The position numbers and the translations under genes were made by a program. From Fuchsiella alkaliacetigena (GTDB taxonomy: Bacteria; Bacillota; Halanaerobiia; Halobacteroidales; Acetohalobiaceae), in NCBI RefSeq assembly GCF_023227765.1, contig NZ_JALKBZ010000015.1, forward strand, positions 1 to 56,561: 56,561 bases of DNA, read 5' to 3'. The first letter of the stretch is position 1. The number at the start of each line of letters is the position of its first letter. Below are positions 16,729-26,021 of the stretch, one piece after another. A model generated the notes under the pieces. The model searched no databases and had not been told where the DNA came from. It saw only the letters and a program-made list of their open reading frames with translations.

Positions 16729-16880
16729 GTACATATTTAATAAAACATAAATTTGATTATTTGAACTAGAAATAAGGGAAGGGGGAAGCTAGCAGGGCCC
16801 AGCCTGAGGATACTACTTATTTGCAGAAATTTATTTAGGCTAGGAAGTTAATCCAATTCATTTAGAGGGGGTTTAAAAGT

Positions 16881-19136
16881 ATGTTTAATGCAAGCAATAA
16901 TATAAGCTTTAAAAAGCAGATTATAGTCTATTTTTCCTTGATGTTATTAGTTAATATTATCTTTAGTTTCTACTTATTATTTGTAGGTTGGCGTTTTCAG
17001 TCTAATAATCTAGAACTGATATATCCCTTTATATTTGCTGTACTTTCATTAATCTTAGGTTTGAGCTTGATTAAGTTAATTAATAAGCGAATAAACAGCT
17101 TTTTAGATAAGATTAAGCAAAACAATAACTCTTTTCAAGAGACGATCAACACCTCAACAACTGCAGTTCAAGAAATGGTAGGTAGTAATGAACAGTTAAA
17201 AGAGCAGATCAATAACTATTTTTCCAGTGTTAGCCAACTTAATCAGGCCAATGATGAGGGGAATGAAGCTGTTAACGAAGTAAGAGACACAATGAGAGAC
17301 TCCGCTACTGCTATTGAAGAAATAGCCAAAACAGCTCAAGACATGGCAGCTAATAGTGAAGAACTAAAAAAGCAGATTAGCGACTGCTTTGCAAATATTA
17401 GACAGCTCAATCAGGCTAATAGTGAAGGGAGTGAAGCCGTTAGAGAAGTTAGAGATATAATGAGGGTTTCTGCTACTGCTGTTGAGGAGATAGCTAAATC
17501 AGCTCAAAACATGGCAGATAGTAACAGTGAACTTCAGGAACAGATTAGCGACTGCTTTGCAAATATTAGACAGCTTAATCAGGCTAACAGTGAAGGCAGT
17601 GAATCTGTTAAGGAAGTAAGAGATACAATGAGAGACTCTGCTACTGCTGTTGAGGAGATAGCTAAATCAGCTCAAGACATGGCAGATAATAACAGCCAGC
17701 TTCAGGAGCAGATTAGCGACTGCTTTGCAAATATCAGACAGCTTAATCAGGCTAACAGTGATGGGAGTGAAGCTGTTAAAGAAGTAAAGACTACTATGAA
17801 GGAATCAGCTACTGCTGTTGAGGAGATAGCCCAAGAAATTGAGCAGGTGGCTACAGTAGTTGAAGATTTAGCAGCTAATGCTGAAAATGTTCAAAATGGA
17901 GCTGGTAACTGTTTAAATGCAGTGGAGAATACTCACAGTCTAATTAAAGAAGGTAACGATATTTTAGATACTTCAATCGAAGCAACTAATGAGTTGCAGA
18001 ATAAAGTTGAAAGTGTTGATATTATCTCAGAGTCTATTAGAGAAATAACTGAGCAGACTAACTTATTATCATTGAATGCAGCAATTGAAGCGGCTAGAGC
18101 TGGAGAACACGGGGAGGGTTTTGCAGTTGTAGCTGATGAAATAAGAGAATTAGCGGCTAAAAGTAATGAGTCTACAATAAAAATTCAGAATATTTTGGAA
18201 GAAATCAAGACTGAAGTTGATAAAGTTCGTAATCTATTGAATAATAACTTCAATGAATGTAGATGTGTTAATGAGGTTTTTAAGGAGATTGCCAGTGGTT
18301 GTGATACAGTTTATTCGGCAATGAAAAATATGGTTGAATTAGCTGATGAACAAGCAGTACAGACTCAGGAATCAAGTGCTTCAGTAGAAGAAATCTCAGC
18401 CAACTCTGAAGAGGTTGCTGCCCAGGTAGAAGAGGTATTGAGTAGTATAGGGGAGGTTTCTGAACAGTTTGAGGAAACAATGGAAGCTAGTAAAGAGTTA
18501 GATGAAGTAATAGATGGAGTTGAGGATATTAATAAGGAGTTTGGTGATTCTATTCAAGAACAGGCTTCTAATTCAGAGGAAGTTTCCGCCCAGCTAGAAG
18601 AAGTATTTGCTTACATTGAAGAGATATCTGAACAGTTTGAGGAAACAGTGGAGGCTAGTAAAGAGCTGGATGGAATAATAGGTGGAATTGAAGATACTAA
18701 TAATGAGTTTAGTAATTCTATTCAGGAGCAATCCGCCAATTCAAAGGAAGTTTCGGCTCAGGTGGAGGAAGTACTTAGCTGTATGGATGATATATCTGAA
18801 CAGTTTGAGGAAACAGTGGAGGCTAGTAAAGAGTTGGATGGAGTAATAGATGTAATTGAAGATACTAATAATGAGTTTAGTAACTCTATTCAAGAACAGG
18901 CTTCCAATTCTGAGCAAGCTTCGGCCCAGGCAGAAGAAGTTCTTAATTATTTAGGGGAAATATCTGAACAGTTTGCAGAAACAATTGAAGCTAGCAAAGA
19001 GCTGGAGACAATAATAGATATAATTGAGACTACTAACGATAAATTTAGCGCAAGTATTCAAGAGCAAAAGATAAATTCAGAAGAATTCCTAACAATACTT
19101 GATGAATTTTTATTACAGATTAAGTATTTAGGTTAG
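16881..19136 (+). CDS. Methyl-accepting chemotaxis transducer with tandem 56-residue coiled-coil repeats
   Basis: A 751-residue transducer. Two membrane helices (about 13-35 and 45-66) are joined by a loop of under ten residues, so there is no extracellular sensor domain and no recognisable HAMP. Residues 106-329 are four 56-residue repeats (core [16 protein letters not shown]). The conserved signalling tip is [20 protein letters not shown] and [13 protein letters not shown], turning near residue 409. Residues 526-749 are four more 56-residue repeats of a different sequence (core [15 protein letters not shown]). Fifty-six residues equal eight heptads, so phase is preserved. Mirroring about the tip places the C-terminus (751) at residue 68, just after the second membrane helix: one very long hairpin. 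It should couple to CheA/CheW; the input is unknown and could be sensed at the membrane. Confidence 0.9.
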   Translation: MFNASNNISFKKQIIVYFSLMLLVNIIFSFYLLFVGWRFQSNNLELIYPFIFAVLSLILGLSLIKLINKRINSFLDKIKQNNNSFQETINTSTTAVQEMVGSNEQLKEQINNYFSSVSQLNQANDEGNEAVNEVRDTMRDSATAIEEIAKTAQDMAANSEELKKQISDCFANIRQLNQANSEGSEAVREVRDIMRVSATAVEEIAKSAQNMADSNSELQEQISDCFANIRQLNQANSEGSESVKEVRDTMRDSATAVEEIAKSAQDMADNNSQLQEQISDCFANIRQLNQANSDGSEAVKEVKTTMKESATAVEEIAQEIEQVATVVEDLAANAENVQNGAGNCLNAVENTHSLIKEGNDILDTSIEATNELQNKVESVDIISESIREITEQTNLLSLNAAIEAARAGEHGEGFAVVADEIRELAAKSNESTIKIQNILEEIKTEVDKVRNLLNNNFNECRCVNEVFKEIASGCDTVYSAMKNMVELADEQAVQTQESSASVEEISANSEEVAAQVEEVLSSIGEVSEQFEETMEASKELDEVIDGVEDINKEFGDSIQEQASNSEEVSAQLEEVFAYIEEISEQFEETVEASKELDGIIGGIEDTNNEFSNSIQEQSANSKEVSAQVEEVLSCMDDISEQFEETVEASKELDGVIDVIEDTNNEFSNSIQEQASNSEQASAQAEEVLNYLGEISEQFAETIEASKELETIIDIIETTNDKFSASIQEQKINSEEFLTILDEFLLQIKYLG
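17196..17867 (+). repeat. Four tandem 168-bp repeats, N-terminal arm of the transducer
   Basis: Units begin at 17196, 17364, 17532 and 17700, each exactly 168 bases (56 codons). The CGACTGCTTTGCAAATAT string recurs at 17381, 17549 and 17717. The first unit is the most diverged. The near-identity of units 2-4 suggests recent duplication. Confidence 0.95.
18456..19127 (+). repeat. Four tandem 168-bp repeats, C-terminal arm of the transducer
   Basis: Units begin at 18456, 18624, 18792 and 18960, each 168 bases, and the last ends two codons before the stop. The sequence is unrelated to the N-terminal repeat set but has the same period and copy number. The region before 18456 resembles the second half of a unit. 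Confidence 0.95.
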
Positions 19137-19140
19137 TCCT

Positions 19141-19183
19141 AAAAAGTAAGGTTTCTGTACTTAAATGCAGAAACCTTACTTTT
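19141..19183 (+). terminator. Strong terminator after the transducer gene
   Basis: AAAAAGTAAGGTTTCTG pairs with CAGAAACCTTACTTTTT, a 17-base perfect stem with a 9-10 base loop and flanking A/T tracts. Confidence 0.92.
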
Positions 19184-19361
19184 TGTTTAATTTGGTTAAA
19201 ATTAGGGGAATTGTTGATTATGAGGAGGGATTTAGTTAGTATTTCTAGAATAATGTCACTAATATCTATTATAGCTATTTTTACTTTTTTTAAATAAAGT
19301 GAATAAATGAACTATTATATAATGCTGCTTAAAACTATCAATAAGTTAAGGGGGGATTAAA

Positions 19362-19772
19362 GTGGGAGATGTTAGTTTTTTGGAAAGGCTGCATAATTTG
19401 CAGGACACTTATGGCTATATTCCTGAAAAGGAGATTGTTAGCTTAGCTGAAGAGTATGATGTACCGAAGGCTAAAATTTTTGGGGTGATTAGTTTCTATT
19501 CCATGCTTTATACTGAACCTACAGGAAAGTTTATTGTTAGGGTTTGTGATAGTCTCTCTTGTTATCTTAATGAATCCGATGATTTGGTGAGAGCCGTTAA
19601 AGACTATCTAGGCATTGGACACGGTGAAACTACTGAGGATAAGAGATTTACTTTGGAAGTGGTAGAGTGTTTAGGTTATTGTGGTGAGGGCCCGGTGATG
19701 ATGATCAACGATAAGGTTTATACCTATGTCAGCGAAAAAAAGGCTTTGAATATTCTTAGTAACTGCTTGTAA
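19362..19772 (+). CDS. hydC: [FeFe] hydrogenase NuoE-like [2Fe-2S] subunit
   Basis: Thioredoxin-fold electron-transfer subunit of an NAD(P)H-linked [FeFe] hydrogenase, 136 residues, somewhat shorter than the usual 155-165. Ligands of its [2Fe-2S] cluster are VCDSLSC (C-x4-C) and VECLGYC (C-x3-C). The N-terminal helical part YGYIPEKEIVSLAEEYDVP and the GVISFYSMLYTEP stretch are standard for NuoE/HndA. The start is GTG 19362 after AGGGGGGATTAAA. It lies 14 bases before the NuoF-like gene. Together with that protein it would pass electrons between NADH and the hydrogenase. Confidence 0.93.
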   Translation: MGDVSFLERLHNLQDTYGYIPEKEIVSLAEEYDVPKAKIFGVISFYSMLYTEPTGKFIVRVCDSLSCYLNESDDLVRAVKDYLGIGHGETTEDKRFTLEVVECLGYCGEGPVMMINDKVYTYVSEKKALNILSNCL

Positions 19773-19786
19773 AGGAGGGAGCAAAA

Positions 19787-21070
19787 ATGGAAGAGAAAAT
19801 TCTATTAAAAGAAGGTATTGATATTGATTTAAAGGGTAGAGGTGGAGATACCCCTCCAGCTGAGCCTAATATTAATGAATATGATTTTTTTGTTCTTGAA
19901 GAAGCTTTAAATCTAGATAGAGAAGAGATAATTGAGCAGATTAAGGAAGCTTATCTAAAAGGTAGAGGTGGAGCTGGCTTTCCTACTGGACTTAAATGGG
20001 AAATGGCCTTAGCTGAAGAAGCAGAGCAAAAGTATATGATCTGTAATGCTGATGAGGCTGAGACAGGAACCTTCAAGGATCGTTATTTATTGGAAAATGT
20101 TCCCTTTAAAGTTTTAGAAGGAATAATTATTGGAGCTTATGCTATCGGAGCTGAGCAGGCTTATATCTATATGCGAGGAGAGTATGCTCGGCCTAGGAAT
20201 GTTTTCTCTAAAGCTATTGAAGAGGCTTATAAGCAGGGGTTATTGGGAGAAGATATATTAGGTAGTGGTTTTAATTTAGAGCTACGCTTAATTAAGGGAG
20301 CTGGAGCCTATATCTGTGGTGAAGAAACGGCCCTATTGAATTCCATTGAAGGTAAGCGTGGTAGATCGCGGACTAAACCTCCTTATCCTATTCAAAAGGG
20401 ATTATTTGATCAGCCTACGGCAGTTAATAATGTAGAAACTCTAGCTTCTTGTAGAGAGATAATTCGAATAGGAGCTAAAGAGTATAAATCCTTGGGTACT
20501 AAAGAAAGCCGAGGAACTAAACTAGTCTGTTTAAGTGGTGATATCTGGAAACCAGGTGTTTATGAAGTGGAGTTTGGTCAAGTTACTATTAAGGAGATTG
20601 TGGAAGAGTATGGGGGCGGCACTAGAGACGATGCTCAATTAAAGTTCATAATCCCTGGTGGAGCTTCAACTTCTATTTTACCAGCCGAAAAGTTGGATAT
20701 TCCCTATTGCTATGAAACCCTTGCTCAAGCAGGTAGCAGTGTAGGTTCAGGAGCTATTATTGTGGTTGATGATAGTCATAATTTATTTGACTTAATGGTT
20801 ACTGTTTCTAGATTTTTTATGGACGAAACTTGTGGAACCTGCTTTCCTTGCAAAGAGGGGAATCGTCAGGTGAATCATATATTAAATAAGGTAGCTGATA
20901 AGGGTGGATTTAGTAAAGAAGAGGTAGAGATAGTTAAGTCTATTGGCAGAACCATTTACTTATCTGCTCGTTGTGGCTTAGGGCAGACCTCTTTAAACTT
21001 TATTTACTCTATTTTAAAGAACTATCCGGATGAAGTACTGCTAGGAGGGGATAAGCATGGTAAAGATTAA
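19787..21070 (+). CDS. hydB: [FeFe] hydrogenase NuoF-like flavoprotein subunit
   Basis: NAD(H)- and FMN-binding subunit, 427 residues. Visible are the nucleotide loop KGRGGAGFPTGLKW, the FMN region ICNADEAETGTFKDR, GAGAYICGEETALLNSIEG, and the N3-type [4Fe-4S] motif CGTCFPCKEG with the fourth Cys in ARCGLG. Many HydB subunits of electron-bifurcating enzymes are near 600 residues with extra N-terminal [2Fe-2S] and C-terminal ferredoxin modules; both are absent here, so the protein corresponds to the bare NuoF core. Whether the complex bifurcates electrons or uses NADH alone cannot be decided. Its end overlaps the start of hydA by 14 bases. Confidence 0.94.
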   Translation: MEEKILLKEGIDIDLKGRGGDTPPAEPNINEYDFFVLEEALNLDREEIIEQIKEAYLKGRGGAGFPTGLKWEMALAEEAEQKYMICNADEAETGTFKDRYLLENVPFKVLEGIIIGAYAIGAEQAYIYMRGEYARPRNVFSKAIEEAYKQGLLGEDILGSGFNLELRLIKGAGAYICGEETALLNSIEGKRGRSRTKPPYPIQKGLFDQPTAVNNVETLASCREIIRIGAKEYKSLGTKESRGTKLVCLSGDIWKPGVYEVEFGQVTIKEIVEEYGGGTRDDAQLKFIIPGGASTSILPAEKLDIPYCYETLAQAGSSVGSGAIIVVDDSHNLFDLMVTVSRFFMDETCGTCFPCKEGNRQVNHILNKVADKGGFSKEEVEIVKSIGRTIYLSARCGLGQTSLNFIYSILKNYPDEVLLGGDKHGKD

Positions 21071-22769
21071 TATAGATGGCCAAGAATTAGAGTTGGAAGC
21101 AGGAACAACTATTTTAGAGGCAGCTAATGAGGTGCAAGTTAATATACCTACTCTTTGTTATTTAGAGGATTTATCGGTCTATGGTGGCTGTAGACTGTGC
21201 GTAGTCGAGATTATCGGTGAAGAAATGTTAAGGCCAGCTTGTACTACTGAGATTGAGGACGATATGCAGATTAAAACTCACTCTAAGAAAGTGAGAGAGG
21301 TGCGTCGGAATATATTTGAGCTAATTATCTCCTCCCATGATATTGATTGCAAGTTGAACTGTTTAACTTGTGCCAGAAGTACTAATTGTGAGTTAAGAGA
21401 TGTAGGAGAGCAAATAGATATGCAGGAGATGAGACTGGATGCTATTGAGAGGAATTATGTTGATGACAGTTCCAGCCATTCTATAGTTCGTAAGCCTAAT
21501 AAATGCATTGCTTGTACTCGTTGCATTCGCAAATGTGAAGAGGTGCAGGGGGTAGGGATCTTTACCAAAGCTAACCGCGGGCCCGAAACGGTAATCACCA
21601 CCTTTAAAGATAGAGGAATGGGTAATGTAGACTGTACTAACTGCGGACAGTGTATTCAAGCCTGCCCTACCGGAGCTTTACATGAATCTTATCACTACAA
21701 CAGTGTCTGGCACTTCTTAAATGATAGTAGTAAATTTGTAGTAGTACAGACAGCTCCAGCAGTGAGAGTAGCTCTCTCAGAAGGCTTTGGTGAGCAGCCA
21801 GGAACTGTTGCTACTGGTCAGATGGTAGCAGCTCTCCGCAGGCTAGGCTTTGATCGAGTTTTTGATACTAACTTCACCGCTGATCTCACTATAATGGAAG
21901 AAGGTCATGAATTAATAGATAGAATTCAAAATGATGGCCAGCTACCTATGTTTACCTCTTGTAGTCCGGGGTGGATTAAGTTTATAGAGCACTTTTATCC
22001 GGAGTATTTAGATAATCTATCTACCTGTAAGTCTCCTCAGCAGATGTTAGGTGCTGTGACTAAAAGTTACTATGCTGAACAGCAGGGAATTCCTCCCGAG
22101 GATATAGTTGTGGTTTCAGTAATGCCTTGTACAGCTAAAAAGTTTGAATCTGTGCGACCAGAAATGGATAAAGATGTAGACTTTGTACTCACTACCAGAG
22201 AGTTAATTAGAATGATTAAGGAGTTCAGTTTAGATATGATGAACTTAGCAGAAGAGCCCTACGATAAACTAATGGGTACTTCCTCGGGAGCAGCCGATAT
22301 TTTTGGTGCTAGTGGGGGAGTGATGGAGGCCGCTTTACGAACAGCTTACGAAGTAATTACCGAAGAAGAGTTGGAGAACTTAGACTTTACTGCTGTGAGA
22401 GGAACAAACGGAATTAAAGAAGCAGAGGTAGAGATTGGCGATTTAACTCTTAAAGCAGCTGTAGTTAGTGGTTTAGGAAATGCTAAAGAGTTAATGGAAA
22501 GGATTGAAGCGGGAGCGGAGTATCACTTTGTAGAAATAATGGCCTGCCCAGGTGGCTGTGCAGGTGGTGGCGGTCAACCGATTCCTACTAACCAAGAAAT
22601 TGTAGAACAACGCTTGAACTCTCTTTATGAGATTGATAAGCATAAAAGTTTGCGTAAATCTCATCAAAATCCTGAAATTAAGCAGATATATGCTGAATAT
22701 TTAGGAGAACCTGGTAGCGAGAAGGCTCATGAACTACTTCATACTAGTTATGTAGTTAGAAATATTTAG
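21057..22769 (+). CDS. hydA: [FeFe] hydrogenase catalytic subunit
   Basis: Group A [FeFe] hydrogenase, 570 residues, making or oxidising H2. Modules in order: N-terminal plant-type [2Fe-2S] domain (LCYLEDLSVYGGCRLC, ACTTEI), a His-Cys [4Fe-4S] motif (HDIDCKLNCLTC ... C), two 4Fe-4S ferredoxin motifs (CIACTRCIRKC, CTNCGQCIQAC), then the H-cluster domain with signatures L1 FTSCSPGWIKF, L2 MPCTAKKFE and L3 MACPGGCAGGGGQP, supplying the four cysteine ligands. All catalytic residues seem intact. The ATG lies within the end of the NuoF-like gene behind GGAGGGG, showing translational coupling. The maturases HydE, HydF and HydG are not in this window. Confidence 0.97.
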   Translation: MVKINIDGQELELEAGTTILEAANEVQVNIPTLCYLEDLSVYGGCRLCVVEIIGEEMLRPACTTEIEDDMQIKTHSKKVREVRRNIFELIISSHDIDCKLNCLTCARSTNCELRDVGEQIDMQEMRLDAIERNYVDDSSSHSIVRKPNKCIACTRCIRKCEEVQGVGIFTKANRGPETVITTFKDRGMGNVDCTNCGQCIQACPTGALHESYHYNSVWHFLNDSSKFVVVQTAPAVRVALSEGFGEQPGTVATGQMVAALRRLGFDRVFDTNFTADLTIMEEGHELIDRIQNDGQLPMFTSCSPGWIKFIEHFYPEYLDNLSTCKSPQQMLGAVTKSYYAEQQGIPPEDIVVVSVMPCTAKKFESVRPEMDKDVDFVLTTRELIRMIKEFSLDMMNLAEEPYDKLMGTSSGAADIFGASGGVMEAALRTAYEVITEEELENLDFTAVRGTNGIKEAEVEIGDLTLKAAVVSGLGNAKELMERIEAGAEYHFVEIMACPGGCAGGGGQPIPTNQEIVEQRLNSLYEIDKHKSLRKSHQNPEIKQIYAEYLGEPGSEKAHELLHTSYVVRNI

Positions 22770-22784
22770 AACTTGATGACTCAT

Positions 22785-22812
22785 AAGTTCACTGCTAATT
22801 AGCAGTGAACTT
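22785..22812 (+). terminator. Terminator of the hydrogenase operon
   Basis: AAGTTCACTGCT and its exact complement around an AATT loop, followed by AATTTTCATTTTT. Confidence 0.92.
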
Positions 22813-22841
22813 AATTTTCATTTTTAAGCTTAAGATTTTGC

Positions 22842-22866
22842 AGGGGAAAAAAGTTTAATATTGAAT
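22842..22866 (+). promoter_or_regulatory. SigH-like promoter of the RsbU/RsbW pair
   Basis: TTGCAGGGGAAA with AGG at 22842 and GAAT at 22863, the common 21-base offset. It is 44 bases upstream of the GTG start. Confidence 0.5.
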
Positions 22867-22909
22867 ATATAATAGTAGTAGATATAATTTATAGATATGG
22901 AGAGATAAT

Positions 22910-24670
22910 GTGAAGGATATAAAGAAATTACTAAGTAAAAATAATAAGATGATTACGAATAATAACCTGCTTTTTTTTAGAATATTTTGTGCTGTAGCTG
23001 TAGTTTTATATCCCTTATTAGGCTTTATTTATCAAGTAATAGCTGTGCAGCCTTTTCAGGAATGCTTACGGCAACGTGCTGGTTTTTCCTTGCTATTTTT
23101 AATACTATTAACACTTTCTTTTCTTAGTGAAAAAATTTATAAGAAATATATGGAATCTTTGTTTTATTTATTGATGTTTGGGGTAGCTTTACATACTATT
23201 TATTTGATTAGTCTTAATGACTATATGTTGGGTTATGCTTATAGTATTCTTTTTGTAATAATTGCTGGTAATATTTCTTTTAAAAACAAGAAAGTTCTAA
23301 TTGTTTATAACTTTTTTATTATAGCTTTAATTAGCTTGACTCTCTATCGAACTTCAGCTCAAGAAATAGGTAAATTACTATATTTTATTATTGTATTTTT
23401 AATAGGATTAGTTTCTTATCTTAGTTCTAGTTCAAAGCTGACTATAGAGAAAAAATTAATGAAAGAAAGTAATAAGCAGCGGATGTTATTGAATAATATT
23501 GAAGCTCAGGTCTGGTATTTAAAAGATGAAAGAACTTTAGGCTGTGTAAATCAGGCTTATGCTGACTTTGTGGGTTGGGAAAGAGAAGAAATAGAAAATC
23601 AGGATATAGACAAAGTACGTAGAGCTAATGAGGCTAATTCTTGCGTTACTAGCAATGAACATGTTTTTGATTCTAAGAAAAAGGTGCAGCTAGAAGGATG
23701 GGTAGAAAATGCTGAAGGAGAAATGCGTTTATTGGATATTACTAAAGTACCTAAGCTAAATGAGCAGGGAGAGGTAGAGTATGTTATCTGTACTGCTTAT
23801 GATATTACAGAGCAGCAAAAAACAGAAGAACGATTAGCTAACTATGCTATGGAAATGGAAAAGACTAATTCACAGTTAGAGCAGACTACTGCTAAGCTTA
23901 ATAAAAAGATTGAACAGGCCCGACAGCTTCACGAGCAGTTTTTACCGGCTAGTTTTCCAAATATTGAGGGATTATCTTTTGCAGCTTACTATCATCCAGC
24001 AGAACAGCTAGGAGGGGATTTTTATGATGTAATTAAAGTAGAAAATAAGTTAATACTTTATATTGTTGATATTACCGGCCATGGATTAGATGGGGCTATG
24101 TTGAATATATTTGTTAGAGAGAGTATTAATAACTTTTTATTAAATAATGAGCAGGAGCTTAAGGATATCTCTCCAGCACGAATTATTGAGTTTATCTTTA
24201 CTAGATACTGCGAAGAGAATTTTCCAGATGATTACTTTATTTGTATTTTATTAGGGGTGCTAGATTTGGAAACTTGGGAGTTTGTTTTTGGCAATGCAGG
24301 CTTGCAACTACCACCTTTATTAGCTGATGAACAGCATGGGTTGCAGCCTATAGCTTGTGAAGGCTTGCCTATTTCTGGTGTTATCGATAAAGAATTATTT
24401 ACCTATCAAAGTTTGGAGGAGCAATCGATATTGTTTAATGAAGGTGCTACCTTATTGTTAAGTACAGATGGCTTGATAGAGGAAGAGATTAATGGTGAGA
24501 TGTATGGCGAAGAGAGGTTAAAGGAGATATTTTTAGATAGCTATGATTTAGCACCAAATAAGATAATAGAAGCTATAAATGATGATTTTGAAGAACTTAC
24601 TGGTAGTTTACAAGCACAAGACGATATAACAATAGTGCTTATTCAACGGGGGGCTGACAATGATAGATAA
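22910..24670 (+). CDS. Membrane PAS / SpoIIE-type PP2C phosphatase (RsbU-like)
   Basis: A 586-residue signalling phosphatase. The first about 175 residues contain six or so membrane helices (e.g. FCAVAVVLYPLLGFIYQVIA, FLILLTLSFL). A PAS domain follows (about 190-300: LLNNIEAQVWYLKDE ... DITEQQ), then a short coiled coil, then the PPM-type SpoIIE/RsbU domain (about 345-580) with metal-binding LGGDFYDVI and VDITGHGLDGAM, and LLLSTDGLIEE. Such enzymes dephosphorylate an anti-anti-sigma factor in partner-switch circuits. The adjacent overlapping gene encodes the RsbW-like kinase, but no STAS-domain antagonist is in the window. The start is GTG 22910 after TGGAGAGA. Confidence 0.9.
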   Translation: MKDIKKLLSKNNKMITNNNLLFFRIFCAVAVVLYPLLGFIYQVIAVQPFQECLRQRAGFSLLFLILLTLSFLSEKIYKKYMESLFYLLMFGVALHTIYLISLNDYMLGYAYSILFVIIAGNISFKNKKVLIVYNFFIIALISLTLYRTSAQEIGKLLYFIIVFLIGLVSYLSSSSKLTIEKKLMKESNKQRMLLNNIEAQVWYLKDERTLGCVNQAYADFVGWEREEIENQDIDKVRRANEANSCVTSNEHVFDSKKKVQLEGWVENAEGEMRLLDITKVPKLNEQGEVEYVICTAYDITEQQKTEERLANYAMEMEKTNSQLEQTTAKLNKKIEQARQLHEQFLPASFPNIEGLSFAAYYHPAEQLGGDFYDVIKVENKLILYIVDITGHGLDGAMLNIFVRESINNFLLNNEQELKDISPARIIEFIFTRYCEENFPDDYFICILLGVLDLETWEFVFGNAGLQLPPLLADEQHGLQPIACEGLPISGVIDKELFTYQSLEEQSILFNEGATLLLSTDGLIEEEINGEMYGEERLKEIFLDSYDLAPNKIIEAINDDFEELTGSLQAQDDITIVLIQRGADNDR

Positions 24671-25088
24671 ACTATACTTAGAAATTGAAAGTAGCTGTGA
24701 TGCTATTTATGAAGCTAAGGAAAAAATACTTAACTTCATTGAACCTTATTATGAGGAAGATGTTAATACTTTAGCAGTAGGACTTTTAGAAATGCTAAAT
24801 AATGCTTTAGAGCATGGTAATAGTATGGATGCCAATAAAGAAATAATAATCGAAGTTTTTGTTAACTCGACGCAGATTAAGATAGTGATAGCAGATCAAG
24901 GTTCAGGTTTTGATTGGCAATCAGAGCTGGAGCAGAAGTTGGAGATTGGTTTTGATATTGAGCAGCAGTTTATTCAAGATCGGGGGCGGGGAATGTTGCT
25001 GGCTAACTCCTGTTATGATGATTTTTATTATAATGAAGAGGGTAATGCAGTGACGATGATAAAACAGCGGGAAAAACCTAGAGCATAA
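24660..25088 (+). CDS. RsbW-like anti-sigma factor / GHKL serine kinase
   Basis: A 142-residue GHKL ATPase of the RsbW/SpoIIAB group. The N box is LLEMLNNALEHGNSMDANK, G1 is IADQGSGFDWQ and G2 is DRGRGMLLAN; then YYNEEGNAVTMIK. Partners in this family phosphorylate a STAS protein and hold a sigma factor or other target. The ATG overlaps the end of the phosphatase gene by 11 bases, indicating coupled expression. The target (sigma factor, or a c-di-GMP or motility component) is unknown. Confidence 0.88.
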   Translation: MIDKLYLEIESSCDAIYEAKEKILNFIEPYYEEDVNTLAVGLLEMLNNALEHGNSMDANKEIIIEVFVNSTQIKIVIADQGSGFDWQSELEQKLEIGFDIEQQFIQDRGRGMLLANSCYDDFYYNEEGNAVTMIKQREKPRA

Positions 25089-25107
25089 ACTAACCCTCTA
25101 GGTTTTT
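25072..25107. terminator. Bidirectional terminator spanning two convergent stop codons
   Basis: AAAAACCTAGAG pairs with CTCTAGGTTTTT around a 12-base loop. The hairpin covers the stop codons of both the RsbW-like gene (+) and the metallo-hydrolase gene (-). Confidence 0.88.
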
Positions 25108-25838
25108 ACTTGCTTATTAAATAATATTTTTTCTCCTTTTTTGGTGATTCGAGCTACTGCTGAGGATAAATGATTTATTTTATCGGCAAACTCAGTGGTG
25201 ATATGGTAGTTATCGCGAAAGTGAATAGGAACTATTAACTGCGGCTGGATTTCTTGAGCAAAATATTCGCCAGCTAAATAGAAATGTTCTTCTAATCTAG
25301 GGTCAACAGGAACAAAGGCGATATCAATGTCCTTTCCTGCTAGTTTTGCTAATTCTTCTTTGAACTCCTTTTCTTCCTGTTTGCGCTCGGCTGGCGAAAA
25401 CTTTTTCCAATGCCACCAGTTGAGATCACCAGAATGGTAGATGGTGAAGTCAGCTATTTCTACTAAAAAGGAGACTCCCTGGTCTGTTGTGCCGTAGCTT
25501 TTGAGATGGAGATTATCTAGTGTTAATTCTTCGTACTTGTTTAAACTGTAGTAGTTGTTCTTTTCTTTAGCTGGGACATCGCTACTTAGGATATATTTGG
25601 TATTCGAGTTATACTTCTCCCAGTCGAAGATAACAGGATTAAAGTGATCTTGGTGACTATGGCTGACAAAGACGTAAACTTGATCTTTGCTTTTTAATTT
25701 AGCAGCTGAAATAACCCCTTGTTCAATACTTCTTTCATTAGCTGAGTCTAAGTAGTAATCGAAGACTAATAAGCTATTATCGACTTCAATACTGCAACCA
25801 CTATGATAAAGATGATGGATTTTACAGGTTTTGTTCAA
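25098..25838 (-). CDS. Metallo-beta-lactamase-fold hydrolase
   Basis: A 246-residue cytoplasmic MBL-fold protein related to the UlaG/L-ascorbate-6-phosphate-lactonase-like group. The metal motif is SHSHQDHFNP (HxHxDH); further ligands are the His of YHSGDLNWW and the His of VPIHFRD near the C-terminus. The N-terminus HLYHSGCSIEVDNSLLVFD is typical of this group. The substrate is unknown. TTG 25838 is the start, behind AAGGAGGA. Monocistronic, convergent to the partner-switch pair. Confidence 0.85.
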   Translation of the reverse strand: MNKTCKIHHLYHSGCSIEVDNSLLVFDYYLDSANERSIEQGVISAAKLKSKDQVYVFVSHSHQDHFNPVIFDWEKYNSNTKYILSSDVPAKEKNNYYSLNKYEELTLDNLHLKSYGTTDQGVSFLVEIADFTIYHSGDLNWWHWKKFSPAERKQEEKEFKEELAKLAGKDIDIAFVPVDPRLEEHFYLAGEYFAQEIQPQLIVPIHFRDNYHITTEFADKINHLSSAVARITKKGEKILFNKQVKT

Positions 25839-26021
25839 TTTAAGTCCTCCTTGCTAATTAATTTTATTGTTAACGCTTTATATTAAGTTTAAGTTATCTG
25901 TAAAAATATATCAAGCTTATTTTTTGTTTGAATTTAGAATATTAACTACTTTATTATCATTTTGAAGGAGGTGAAAACTGGTTATAGGTTTTGATTGATT
26001 TCCTATAGCTAGAGTAAACTA

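Noticed and set aside
16730-16880. Leader of the repeat transducer as a second riboswitch
   Set aside because: There are small stems, but neither GEMM-I, c-di-GMP-II nor another known core could be matched.
17196-19127. Tandem 168-bp repeats as a CRISPR or satellite array
   Set aside because: They are in-frame coding repeats of 56 codons within one intact transducer gene, without spacer structure.
19225-19251. Possible SigH-like promoter before the hydrogenase operon (GGGA ... GAAT)
   Set aside because: The -35 part lacks the GCAGG core and the phase is off by one base compared with the other five sites.
19220-19297. 25-codon hydrophobic ORF (starts MRRDLVSISRIM) in the gap before the hydrogenase operon, like a type I toxin
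   Set aside because: A ribosome-site-like AGGGGAA is present but spacing is long, there is no antisense promoter or homology that I can see, and a SigH-like site may overlap it. Chance ORFs of this size are common in AT-rich DNA.
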